Assembly: GCF_040807025.1 (NCBI RefSeq)
Contig: NC_090952.1
Span: 24,177,068 to 24,241,067, forward strand
Direction: 5' to 3'
Source of the DNA: Struthio camelus
Taxonomy: Eukaryota; Chordata; Aves; Struthioniformes; Struthionidae
DNA: 64,000 bases
In this document: piece after piece, positions 22,701 through 31,200 of the stretch
Layout of the letters: each line of letters begins with the position of its first letter
Numbering within the stretch: the first letter of the stretch is position 1
Made by a program: the position numbers and the translations under genes
The notes under the pieces: model-generated
What the model was told of the DNA's origin: nothing
Databases searched by the model: none
What the model saw: the letters and a program-made list of their open reading frames with translations, nothing else

Positions 22701-24533
22701 TTTCAGTATTTTTACCCCTAAGAGACTAAAGAACAGTTCGGCTCACTCAGCAAGAGGCCACCAGATTTTCCCAGTGCAGGCCGTTTAGTATACACAGATA
22801 TGCATCCGAAAGCTCCCTGAGGTCATGGATTATGGGCACGTACTTAAATGCTGGAAATAAATTTGGTGGGCAGTTCTCCATGTCTTCAGCAATAGACAGA
22901 AGTTGCTCATTTTGGTGGTGCCCCTTATCTCTGCTGGCCTAAATAAACTTTCCTCTATACATATGGCCTGCCAACTGTGGCCGTGTATCCCTGTTGGTTC
23001 AGGGCTGAACGCCGAGCTATCCCTGTTAGTAAAAAGGTTCTGCATTATACTGCATACTACTCTCCTAAATAACAGGCGTGACACCTGACATGTTAAACTG
23101 TTTCCATACCACATGCAAGCCAGTCTGTTCCCCCCGAGAAGGGATCGTTTGCATTGAAAAAACCTCATTCTTGAACTCTTTGAGATTGGTTTCCAGATTT
23201 ATTTCAGGAAACTTCTTATTTTCTTAATTCTTTTCACTTTTACGCGTGTCAGTAGTTAACAGTGATTTTAGACAAGGCGAGGAAATTCCATGGAACTATA
23301 TTTCTTCTGCAAGCAGGGAGCACAGCCCAGTGTGTCCAAACGAAGCATCAGCAGTGCTGTGAAGGAATGAAAAACCCTTGCTTGAAACAAGTAGGGTCAA
23401 CATTTTGAATTTGATGGGATTTCTTGGGGCTCAGGCTACTGGGCATGGAGAGTGTCTGTGTAGGACACTGAGCCTGTTCTTTGCAAAGGAACACTAACCG
23501 TGTGCGTGACCCACCGCTGTGCTAGAAGCACTCGTCTGCTCAGCACCTCACAGCTGCAGGACATAAACTGCCTTCATAGACTGGTAGAAAAGTGCATTTT
23601 CCTCCAGCTTCCCCGGCACTCAGACCTGTTGGTGACCGTTTTCATGCAGGAGCCTTTGAGTTTTGATCCCAGTCCTGGGATGTTACCCCTCAGTGTATAA
23701 ACTAAAGGCCAGGAAATCTCTCAAGCATGCATCATTTCATGCTACCACCTGCATATGTGAAATTGTGCATATGCTGAGGTGTTTTGCCAGAGAAGGACCC
23801 TGGTGGGCATTTTGCAGTGCTGGGGAGGGCAAATTCCCAAAGCAGCCATGAGTGGAAGTTTGGTCATGAAAGCACTTGTGGTGCTGTCAGATGTTTTTTT
23901 TTCCCCATGGTAGGCAAGGTGCTGGCTAGCCTAGCTCTTCAGGCAACCAGACCGTTGTCACCTTTAAAGGAGGATTTTCAAAAGTAATGCCAAGAGAGAT
24001 GATTCGCTCCCAGAAGGGAGTCACCTGAGCACAAGGTTTCTGTGTCTGTATCTTGTCTGTGGGGCTGATTTGCCTTTGGCTCTTGGCTCCTTAGGATAGT
24101 ATTTTAAAGTGAATATCTGGCTCTCATCGAGGGAAACAGGAGCTAGCAGTGGTTAGGGATTCCTTCTTCCCTCTCATTAGTCACTCTCCACCTGCTGTCT
24201 TGTCTCCAAAATGAGACCATTAGTCACCCACCTCCCAATTTCACAATTTATTTCATCAGTGTGTGTGAAACGCACTGAAAATGCAAAGCCCTAAGTGCAG
24301 ATTAAAGAGAATGCCGAGTGTGTTATTAGCAATTTCACCCTAAGTCAGAAAAATAAGGGGAATAAAATGCTGGCTGTCTGCAATAAAGGAAACCTGTCGG
24401 GCAATGCAGTGAAGACGTAGATGTATCTTATTAGAATGACTTTTATTTAAAAAAAAAAAAGATTTCCTCCAGTTTCTTACTCTTTCTTTGTTGTTTTTTC
24501 TTTCCCCTCCAGCAGACCATGTTGAAATTCTGA
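4551..24533 (+). CDS. MBNL3: MBNL3, muscleblind-like splicing regulator 3 (3' part, join of 8 exons)
   Basis: Partial gene; coding exons are 4551-4751, 6332-6568, 9301-9354 (alternative), 15308-15458, 17782-17817, 20338-20432, 21913-21986 (stop inside) and 24513/24516 onward. MBNL proteins bind YGCY motifs in pre-mRNA and mRNA through two tandem pairs of CCCH zinc fingers and control alternative splicing, 3'-end choice and RNA localisation. Only fingers 3-4 and the C-terminal half are here; no exon for fingers 1-2 was found in bases 1-4550. All junctions have GT/AG ends and join in phase, and exon sizes of 54, 36, 95 and 74 nt are those of the MBNL family. I call MBNL3 rather than MBNL1 or MBNL2 from residues [25 protein letters not shown] and the ending [15 protein letters not shown], and because the neighbour is RAP2C. 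Part of the protein resembles MBNL1 and MBNL2 more than human MBNL3 does, as expected for a slower-evolving bird orthologue. Confidence 0.95.
4752..6331 (+). other. MBNL3: MBNL3 intron
   Basis: This 1580-nt intron separates the linker exon from the exon for zinc fingers 3-4. It opens with GTATTT and ends in TTTCTTTTAAG. It has moderate AT content, only short chance open frames and no recognisable repeat or conserved block. Confidence 0.85.
6332..6568 (+). CDS. MBNL3: MBNL3 exon: CCCH zinc fingers 3 and 4
   Basis: A 237-nt, phase-0 exon (79 codons) bounded by TTAAG and GTAAGG. Finger 3 begins [10 protein letters not shown] and fits C-X7-C-X6-C-X3-H (exon residues 2, 10, 17, 21). Finger 4 begins [10 protein letters not shown] and fits C-X7-C-X4-C-X3-H. 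All eight zinc ligands are present. [19 protein letters not shown] follows as the helical extension, then an Ala run ending in ATG at 6566-6568. The pair binds GC steps in YGCY RNA. This is the most conserved part of the gene and the best evidence for the family; RYAHP in finger 3 favours MBNL3 over MBNL1 and MBNL2, which have RFAHP. Confidence 0.97.
6945..7010 (+). repeat. possible ancient amniote repeat fragment
   Basis: The segment contains GGGCCTATTGATGCCAGTGG and CCACTGACTTCAAAGTGG, phrases resembling degenerate amniote-wide interspersed repeats with a TGACTTCAATGGGA-like core. A second similar scrap lies at about 14125-14195. The family cannot be named from the sequence alone. Confidence 0.25.
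7400..8019 (+). mobile_element. 5'-truncated CR1 LINE
   Basis: This matches the 3' end of an avian CR1 retrotransposon in sense orientation. Recognisable segments are TCTTGTGCCCTCGCAGCAAA at about 7401, the GGTGAGGCCACATCTGGAG region near 7506, the ACTGTGAGGGTG segment near 7830, GGTTGTGGAGCCTCCA near 7869, and the terminal CCATTCTATGATTCT near 8000. It has no intact reverse transcriptase frame and lacks a piece after about 7590 compared with the usual element, so it is an old, dead copy. CR1 elements lack a poly(A) tail and end in short 8-mer repeats, as here. It is the best indicator that the host is a bird. Confidence 0.93.
9114..9300 (+). promoter_or_regulatory. MBNL3: AG-exclusion zone and YGCY cluster upstream of the 54-nt exon
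   Basis: Between the AG at 9112-9113 and the acceptor AG at 9299-9300 there is no AG for 185 nt. The segment holds about ten YGCY motifs, four of them within 9279-9292 beside the acceptor. In MBNL1 the equivalent exon uses a distant branch point and is repressed by MBNL binding between branch point and acceptor. The same arrangement here suggests conserved autoregulation, which is inferred. TTGAC at 9210-9214 is one possible branch-point core. Confidence 0.7.
9301..9354 (+). CDS. MBNL3: MBNL3 alternative 54-nt exon (nuclear localisation)
   Basis: A phase-0 exon of exactly 54 nt encoding [18 protein letters not shown], followed by a weak donor, GTACTT. In MBNL1 and MBNL2 the equivalent exon encodes [18 protein letters not shown]; with the KR residues before it, it forms a bipartite nuclear localisation signal and is included mainly in fetal tissue. 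Because it is a multiple of three and phase 0, it can be included or skipped without a frame change. It would sit between the finger-4 Ala tail and the [14 protein letters not shown] exon. Confidence 0.93.
9355..15307 (+). other. MBNL3: MBNL3 large intron
   Basis: A 5953-nt intron. Open frames up to 183 codons (11941-12492) have no recognisable product and are explained by chance. A diverged short duplication links about 11368-11410 and 11855-11898. An ancient repeat-like phrase (ACTGACGTCAATGGGAG) lies at about 14150. The intron ends in a T-rich tract and CCACAG, with 84 AG-free bases before the acceptor. Confidence 0.85.
15308..15458 (+). CDS. MBNL3: MBNL3 exon: C-terminal linker
   Basis: A 151-nt exon that starts in phase 0 and ends after the first base of a codon. 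It begins [18 protein letters not shown], continues with [25 protein letters not shown] and ends TFIPTG. In the family this is the low-complexity linker; LPKRPALEK supplies the second basic patch of the bipartite nuclear signal. The VFHYQQAL reading fits MBNL3 (human VFHCQQAL). Donor is GTAAGC. The sequence is intact. Confidence 0.95.
15459..17781 (+). other. MBNL3: MBNL3 intron
   Basis: A 2323-nt AT-rich intron with no recognisable repeat or gene. It runs from GTAAGC to GTGCAG. Short T and A runs, for example near 17479, are the only low-complexity sequence. Confidence 0.8.
17782..17817 (+). CDS. MBNL3: MBNL3 alternative 36-nt exon
   Basis: An exon of exactly 36 nt between GTGCAG and GTAGGT. 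With the preceding base G it reads [12 protein letters not shown], the MBNL family segment GSILCMTPATSV. It starts and ends in phase 1, so skipping removes 12 residues without a frame change. In MBNL1 the matching 36-nt exon promotes dimerisation and is alternatively spliced; that role is assumed here. It is too short for gene finders and was located by frame and motif. Confidence 0.92.
18480..20060. promoter_or_regulatory. intronic CpG-rich island
   Basis: CpG dinucleotides are dense from about 19480 to 19960, with moderately GC-rich sequence upstream. It sits inside MBNL3, 3' of the 36-nt exon. No TATA box or known first exon could be identified. It could be an internal promoter, an orphan CpG island, or a GC-rich stretch produced by biased gene conversion. 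Confidence 0.4.
20088..20337 (+). promoter_or_regulatory. MBNL3: 248-nt AG-exclusion zone before the 95-nt exon
   Basis: No AG dinucleotide occurs from 20088 to 20335; the next AG (20336-20337) is the exon acceptor. A T/C-rich tract at 20138-20160 followed by about ten YGCY motifs to 20320 suggests a distant branch point near 20100-20150 (for example around CCTTAAT, 20104-20110) and MBNL binding in between. The acceptor itself (TTCCGAAAAG) lacks a normal pyrimidine tract, in line with a remote branch point. Confidence 0.7.
20338..20432 (+). CDS. MBNL3: MBNL3 alternative 95-nt exon
   Basis: An exon of 95 nt. With the carried-over G it reads [19 protein letters not shown] and continues [13 protein letters not shown], ending in phase 0 at CAG before a weak donor, GTTTGG. 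The [22 protein letters not shown] core matches MBNL family C-termini. As 95 is not a multiple of three, skipping changes the frame of the downstream exons and therefore the C-terminus. The frame is open from 20226 upstream to 20468 downstream, so retention or shifted splice sites would not immediately stop translation. Confidence 0.95.
20433..21912 (+). other. MBNL3: MBNL3 intron
   Basis: A 1480-nt intron. Its first 260 nt are very CpG-rich (about 20460-20660). Two A runs (20 bases at 20696-20715 and 19 bases at 20933-20951) and a long T run at about 21889-21905 are simple repeats. The T run forms the polypyrimidine tract directly before the GCTGTAG acceptor. No gene is seen on either strand. 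Confidence 0.8.
21913..21986 (+). CDS. MBNL3: MBNL3 74-nt exon with stop codon
   Basis: In the frame of an included 95-nt exon it reads [18 protein letters not shown] then TAG (21967-21969), the MBNL3-type long C-terminus. The exon continues 17 nt past the stop to a strong donor, GTAAGT (21987). At 74 nt it has the size of the equivalent MBNL1 exon. With a stop only 17 nt from the final exon junction the transcript should escape nonsense-mediated decay. If the 95-nt exon is skipped, the alternative frame gives DIPVISR then a stop. Confidence 0.92.
21987..24512 (+). other. MBNL3: MBNL3 last intron
   Basis: A 2526-nt intron from GTAAGT to a pyrimidine-rich tract ending CTCCAG. It carries a short CAG run (five units, near 22124-22140). 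No other gene or mobile element is recognisable. Confidence 0.8.
24513..24533 (+). CDS. MBNL3: MBNL3 terminal exon coding end (alternative LKF tail)
   Basis: The acceptor is a tandem NAGNAG (CAGCAG, 24510-24515), so the exon may start at 24513 or 24516. Read after the 95-nt exon without the 74-nt exon it gives (Q)TMLKF and TGA (24531-24533), comparable to the LKF ending of human MBNL3. When the 74-nt exon is included this region is 3' UTR. When both alternative exons are skipped another frame stays open to TAA at 24659-24661, giving a tail beginning [14 protein letters not shown]. Confidence 0.8.
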   Translation, partial: QTMLKF

Positions 24534-27500
24534 ACAGTAAAATTATGGAGCACCAGGACTTCTTGGTGGGAAGCTGCGCATGGCCTTTCTGTATATACCC
24601 CCTCTTCCCTCTATCGTTCTCCACCACCTCTACAGTAAGCCTGTTGCAGCCTACATGTTAACCAAAAACTGATCAATGGGAATGTCAAAAAACAAAAAAA
24701 AAAAAAAAGCACTATAGAAACAATTAACAAACCGCGTTCTGTTATATGAGATATACAAGTAGAAAATTATAATAGACTTTTATAACACATTTACTTTAAC
24801 ACACTTAATCATTTTATGACTACCATCCTGATAAGTGCATCTGCACAGCGGACTGTTGGTTTACTGTATACTATCGATGGATAAATGTTTGTCTTGTTTT
24901 TAAAGTGTTATCTTACTGTTTTGTTTACATCATAGTCTATTGATTTGTTTTAAAGTGTACATCATTATCAAGTATACTCAATACCATTTTTTCATTATTG
25001 TTATGTCTTAAGTTTTCATATACTGTAGGTTTTATGGGATTTTGTTTGTTTTTTACTAAAAATGTTATTGTGGGAAACAGGAATTATGTGCTTGAAAAAC
25101 ACGACACAAGAATGTTCTGCCCTTTTCTAGATTTTGCTGTTAATGTCAGCTACAGTTGCTTGTGTTAAATGCTCCTTTATCATGTAAAATTTGCCTTCAG
25201 ATAGAGTCTCCAAAATTTAGTACAAATGACAGGAAAGGACAGTTGTCATTTTAGTCCAGTTCAGGGTACTCTTTTAAATACAGTGAGCTGATTCTGGAAA
25301 CACAGAAAACAAAAACACAACCTGCACTCAGTGAAAAGTAAGGTGACAGGAAGGATTTGCTCAGATTGTGGAAAGCGTCAAGGAGTTTCTGCAGTTCTGT
25401 TGTACAGTGAAGTGCATTCTCAGCTGCAAATGGCGCACAATCTTTCTTGCTATTCTCATGGTGCAGTCAAAAAAAATAGACGGATAAGTGAGACAGCTTC
25501 ATTTGGGCAAAGATGCATTTGCTTTGGAGAGGAACAAGCACCAACTGTTAGCTACAAAACATACAGCTGGAGTAGACCCATAACCATGACTCTGCCCAAG
25601 CTGGGTGATAGTGTGCAGGTAGGTTTATCTCCATTGAGCACGCTGCAGCATTTCAGCCTGAAACCTTACGTGGCTCATCTTGACATTTCATCAGTGTGCA
25701 CCAATTATTTACTCACCATTCTCCTTATGTTGGTGACGTTTCCCAAGATCTCTGGCCCTTTAAAGCAAGCATACCAGTAACAAGCAAACACGAAAAATCT
25801 AAACTTAAGCTTTCCACCATACATGGATATTCTTTTTAATGGAGTTCCTGTAAGTCAGTGGATGTGTTTTGGCATCTTCTACTTGATCAAGAGCAATGTT
25901 TGTCACACAACAAGGGCTAGTTCTCAACACCTCCTTTTCACGCGCATGAATGAAACTATTTCCAGCCCGTGCACCCTAGACAGCAGAGCCTGTCATTACG
26001 CTGCGTTGCTGAACAGCCTGGCTACACAATGAATTTGATTTGAGGACGCACCAAATTCATCCCTATCAAAGCTTTATAATATCATTAGCCATTATGGAAG
26101 AGATGGATTTGCTCCTGTAAATCTGTGAACTCCAGAGAACTATAAACTGCTCGGAGAAAGAGAATCATTGTTAAAACCAAACAAGAAGCAAGTTGCTAGT
26201 GTCCGGAGGGTCTGCACTCTGAGCTCACCGTGGTCCTGTGGGGTGCCAGATTTTGACAACCAGATCATGTTTTCTTTTCAAAGTTCCTAGGCTTTGGCTA
26301 GAGGATTTCCTTGCCCCCTCTCCTCCAATGTGAGTACAGATACATTGGTAGATACGTATTTATGTGGGCCACAAGTGATAGAGGCGCACGCAAGGCACAA
26401 CTGGTGTGCCCCAGACCAGGCTGTGACCATCTGCTGTGGAGATTTCTTCATAAGCAAGAACCTTGGAAGAGTCCAATTCAGAAAAGCCTTGGGCCAGTAG
26501 AAATCTTTCCATTCATTTCAGCAGGCTTTGAACCAAACTATGAGAGAGGGAAGATTACCCCCACAGCACTCATTTATGAACCTCACGTTTTGACGGTCGC
26601 TCGTGTCCATAGATGTTTCCCAGCCATCAGCGTTGAGAAGCAGACAGTGTTGCCTGAAATCAGTGACTCTCATTTATATTGGCTACTGCATACCTGTTCT
26701 TTTAACCGCTGAGTTTCTGTTTCCCAAAACCATAACATTGTTAGTGGAAAAAGTGGATTTGAGTACTTCCTGTTTGAAATTATTTGTGTATCAAAATGGG
26801 TTTTGCACAACCTGTGCCAGTGCCTCAACAAAGAACAGAGCTGATCTTCTTAAGCCAGAAAGGATGCATTCAAGCTTGTATGGCTTTATGAGTTAAAGGA
26901 GGTTGGAACTTTTTCAGTGCTAAATGGATTTTTGTATATCTTGACACTTTGATGTAACCTCCTATTTTATTTATCTACTTAAACATCTGGCATAGATGTG
27001 CATAGAATGTAAACCTAGAATACAGCTGTTTTCATGTCACATTTAAAGCACTGAAAAAAAAAGCGTTTAAGGATTATTTTTTATTAAAGAGGTCCAATGA
27101 GGGATGTTCAGGGTAGTTATATTAGGTGCCACAACAGTTTTTATATTGCTGGCAAATTTAGAGTTAATTTGTAAATGAGTTTAAGGAAAGAAAAGCTTGA
27201 AGCACTAAACTTCACCAAATTCAAAACAATCTCGGCAAAAATGCCATTTTGAGGTAGCACTATTTAAACTAGTTGTGCAATGACTTGCTCTAATTTTCTT
27301 TGTTCAAAAAAGAAAAAAAAACAGTCGCCAGACTATAAATTTCCTAAATAGACTATTACAAAGTCACCGAGCTAGTTAGTGACTCTAAACAAATGTCATA
27401 AAAGCATGAATATCATCCTTTATTTGACAAGAGATGTATGTAAGTTTGTTTGAATCAATATAATTTTAGTGACATTTTTATAAGCTTCCCACTTTCCATG

Positions 27501-27750
27501 AACCTATATTTTTTATTTATCCAAAGTTATTTCTCTTTGTCCATTTCTCTCAGCCTTATGCAAACAATATGCAAGAAATGCTGAAACTTGGATAAAACGG
27601 GTCATGCAGAGGGAAAATGAAAGCTGAGATTGATCATTTTCACAAAAAAAGGTTGTTAGTAGTTTCAGTAAAAAAAGATACTGCTACTAAACTGTAACAT
27701 AAGCAGACAATAAAAGAGGGATTTAAAATAAAATGGATTCATAAAACTAT
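24534..27750 (+). other. MBNL3: MBNL3 3' UTR (proximal end inferred)
   Basis: A long AT-rich stretch directly after the last coding exon. Open frames inside (149 codons at 25331, 133 at 26311) show no family features. Poly(A) signals ATTAAA at 27083-27088 and AATAAA at 27709-27714 and 27727-27732, the latter followed by T/GT-rich sequence, suggest a transcript end near 27750. Long AU-rich 3' UTRs are usual for MBNL genes. The exact end cannot be fixed from the sequence, and further AATAAA signals at 32902, 33082 and 33210 would allow a longer form. Confidence 0.6.
27709..27732 (+). terminator. MBNL3: candidate MBNL3 poly(A) signals
   Basis: Two AATAAA hexamers 18 nt apart (27709-27714 and 27727-27732), followed by a TTTTTGTT and GTGTTTTTAG downstream element at about 27760-27785. 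They are the best pair in the AT-rich block before the GC island at 27885. Confidence 0.5.
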
Positions 27751-27884
27751 TAAGATTATTTTTGTTAAATACAGTGTTTTTAGTAATTTGGAACCTGATT
27801 TCACAATCAACCATGTTTTTTAGTTGGAGATTTCTAGCTGATGATTTTTGACTTTGTATTTTTGCATCGTGATGTTCTAGAGAT

Positions 27885-28260
27885 CATTACCTCCCCGGCC
27901 AGCCCCCGCCGGCCCCGTTCCTGAACACTCTGACGCACTTTCCTCTCTGCCGTAAGCGTCGTCTCGCACTGCCCTCGGGGTGTTCACGAGCGGCGGCGGC
28001 GGCGCCGGCGGGCTGGCCGTGCGCTCGGCGCTCCCGCCGCGGCCGGCCGAGCGCCCCGGATGGCCGCGCGGGGCTCCTCCCGGCGGGCAGCCAGCCCCGG
28101 CTCGCAGCTCAAGTCCCGCGAGAGCGGCCGGAGCTGCGCGAACCGTAAGCACCGCCACGGAGATGGGTATGTGTCTCTCGCAGGTGCGCCTGGGCCGATC
28201 AGGAGACGCGTGTGTCTGATGAGATGTGTTCTCCACCTTCCAGACTCCTTGCTAATGCCG
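27885..28260. promoter_or_regulatory. isolated GC/CpG-rich island in the MBNL3 3' flank
   Basis: About 375 bases of very GC-rich, CpG-dense sequence lie abruptly between AT-rich blocks. It contains a GGC run near 27991, an ATG at 28060 in a short open frame, and donor-like AACC/GTAAGC at about 28142. A minus-strand 119-codon frame (27877-28236) also spans it. No protein family is recognisable. It may be a small orphan promoter or an insertion. Confidence 0.35.
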
Positions 28261-31200
28261 TAGAGTAGCTCTAGGACGCGCTAGTACACAGAGCCCTTGA
28301 GAAACTGGAGTCCTCATTTTTTCTTTATCCCTTGTACATTTCACATACATGAAAATTGCAAAAGGTGAAATTTATGAGGAAAATCTAATTTCCCATTCCT
28401 GTTGAATGGATTTAGTTTGATATTGACCTGATTTTACCATGTGCCTGTTGAAGGCCTTAGAGTATATACTGTATGTTAAAGACTGTAATAACTTTAAAAA
28501 AAAAAATAGTTGATAGCCTAATCCAAATGTAAATATAGCTACAACACATTGTTACTAGGCTACAACGCATTAGTTCATGTCATGTATCTTCATTTCTTTA
28601 CCATTAGTTTTTAAGGTCTTCATATTGCTTTTTTGATATCTTTAGTAACTAATGAATTTAATTTTGAAGGAGAGTTAGAGAAAGTTTAAAATTTTTAATA
28701 CATGTACTCAACCCATTTAGTTATATTCTAAACCAACACTGAAGCATGGTAAGGTATAGAATACAGTCCATAACTAGTTTGTATAGTTTACAGTTTAAGA
28801 ACAAAATTAACTTTGTATGTAACTCCTACAATGATAGATTCATTGTTAACTAATTATATTAAGTTGTTGTTGCTATGGCAACAAAACTACAACATGGCTA
28901 CCTTTGTATACATTATTTGTGAAATTTTCACATGTAAATTAAAAGTGATGTGTAACAGTATGAGCTTGTTAAAGGTACAGTTCGATACTGTCAGATAAAG
29001 ATATGATTGAATATTTTTAAAATCCCAAAGTCCCATGTGAACGCTGAATTTGTGTCTTTACGTCACTTTTTCAGTCAAGAAGTTTACAACACATGGATTT
29101 AGAGTCAGGTTTTATAGCTTGTAGAAATTGTTGTGTGGCAAGGGTTATTCCACAGTATTTTAACTTTGAAAGCACGACAGCCTGCATTTACAACATAGTG
29201 ACTGGTCTTTCTTTCATTTCATGTCCATTCGCATTGTGGGAATTCAGAATTAATCCGTTTCAGTACTGTAGCTCTGCCTGCAATTTTTTTTTTTTCCTGA
29301 AATTGAACACTCACATGATTACGTTACGATCAGGGCTAAATAATTAAACATATAACTATTTTAATACTAATTTATATTAGCAAAAACTGTACATAAGAAA
29401 AAATATTGTGGAATGACCCCTTAACAGTGTTGAAGATACAAATATGCTGCAGTTAAACTGATTCAGTTAGTGTACGAATGTGTGAGACACACCTTTTTTG
29501 CACTTATGTACATAGTCCACGAAAGAAATCCTTGGAACTTATTTTGAATATAAAAAGTCTGTAATAATACAGGAAAAGTTTGTAAAAGAGATAGGTATTA
29601 CTAAGGCTTTGAAAAGGAGGAGTTTTTTGCTATAAAACTTATCTGAAAGCATGATGTTGCTTTGCTGTTGTAAAAGCTTTGTAGTTTGCCATAGCTTATT
29701 ATACAGCAGACTGATAACAGGTCAGCTCCAACCTGCAGCACAGAGAAATGGGAAACAGTGCTTAATTAATTAGTAAGGTCACTAGCAAAGATTTGAATTA
29801 CTTTTTTTTTTTTTTTAATCAACCTACATTTCTAAACTCACCCTAGGTCATGTTTTTTGATAAGTTATGTTCTCTGTGAATCCTATTAGGACCGAGATGT
29901 CACTGGCACTATATTCACATTTTTCCTAACACCTAATCCTATTGCTAGCTGGAAGTGTTTATCTGTTATAGATGATTGTCATTGCAGCAAGGCATTTTAA
30001 ATCTCCAAGGGGAACTGAGCTGTTGCCACTTGCTCTGGCTTTTTTTTTTTTTCTTTTCTCCCACCCATTCGAGGCAGACTCACAAAATTGAAGTGACCGG
30101 TGAGCAATAGAAGGACGGGAGTTGTTTCAGACTGTCTCGGGGTAGTTATGTCCTGCTGTACGACAGCCTGGACGCCCCTTTGAAAGAGCGGGAGGTTTTG
30201 CCCACGCGGCGGTGCTGGGTTGTGCTGCCTGCTCAGGTGGAGCTGTGGGTTGGATTTGGGGGCACGGCAATGAAGGCTGATCATGGCTAAATTGGGGCTC
30301 GTGCTTGGGGTTAACAGAGGCAGGAGAGCAAGGGGCAGGCCTGCCTTTTCTTGCCTGGAGGCAACTCTGCTGCTGCTCCTCTTCCTCCTCCAAGAGTGAG
30401 CTGGTTCCCCAGCTGGCTTCAGAGGATGAGGAGGATGCTCCTAGCTTGTTTGCTGGAAGGAAAGATGGAAAAGCCCACGACATGTCCAGTACTACAGTCT
30501 CTTTCACAGCCTCCTCAAATTTCCTACAGTTCCAGCTGTGGCCTGAGCATTTCTAGCTGTTCTGGAGCAGTCGGCGTGTGGAAGCGGTGTGGGTGCACTT
30601 GGGAGAGCAGTGGCTGATCTCAGAGCAGGGGACTGGGGTGTTAGGTCCCTGCCCTCTCTGCTCTCTGCCTGAGAGGTGTGCACAGCCGGGCTGGTGATTT
30701 CCCACCACTCCGGGCTTTCTTCCTATTGACTGTCATCAAAAGAGAGTGCAGCTGTGCAGGCCCAGCCTGCAGCACAGCTGGCGGCAGCTAGAGTCCCATA
30801 AGGACAGTGCTCCTCCAGCTTCTTCTGAAGAAAGCAAGGCTACTGGCTGGCTGATGGTTGTGGCTCTGTTTTCTCTCTCACTGGAGTCAATCATGGTTTA
30901 ACAGTGAGAACTGATGTTTCTGGAAGGACCCAGCTGCATGTCCCCTGTGCAGCCCAACCTCCGCTGATTCTTGGGGGCTGGTGGGCCGCACGGAGGTGGT
31001 GCAAGGGCACCCCTCGCGTAGCATGAAACAACCCATGGCTGAGCGTTAGCAACGCCGAGCAAGGCCCTGCGCCCTCTCTGCACTGGCAGATGCTCTCTTG
31101 CACAGGGCTGACAGTTCTCGTTTGCTGCGAGCTCGTTGCTTTCCCAGATGATGTGTTGACCGTAACAGAGAAAAGAGAGTAGTGACGTAAAATGTCCTTC

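Noticed and set aside
4551-24533. Assignment of the muscleblind gene to MBNL2 (or MBNL1)
   Set aside because: The linker resembles MBNL2, but finger 3 [13 protein letters not shown], the ending [15 protein letters not shown] and linkage to RAP2C all point to MBNL3.
25331-25780. 149-codon frame in the MBNL3 3' UTR
   Set aside because: It starts at a non-ATG codon, has no recognisable domain and lies in 3' UTR sequence.
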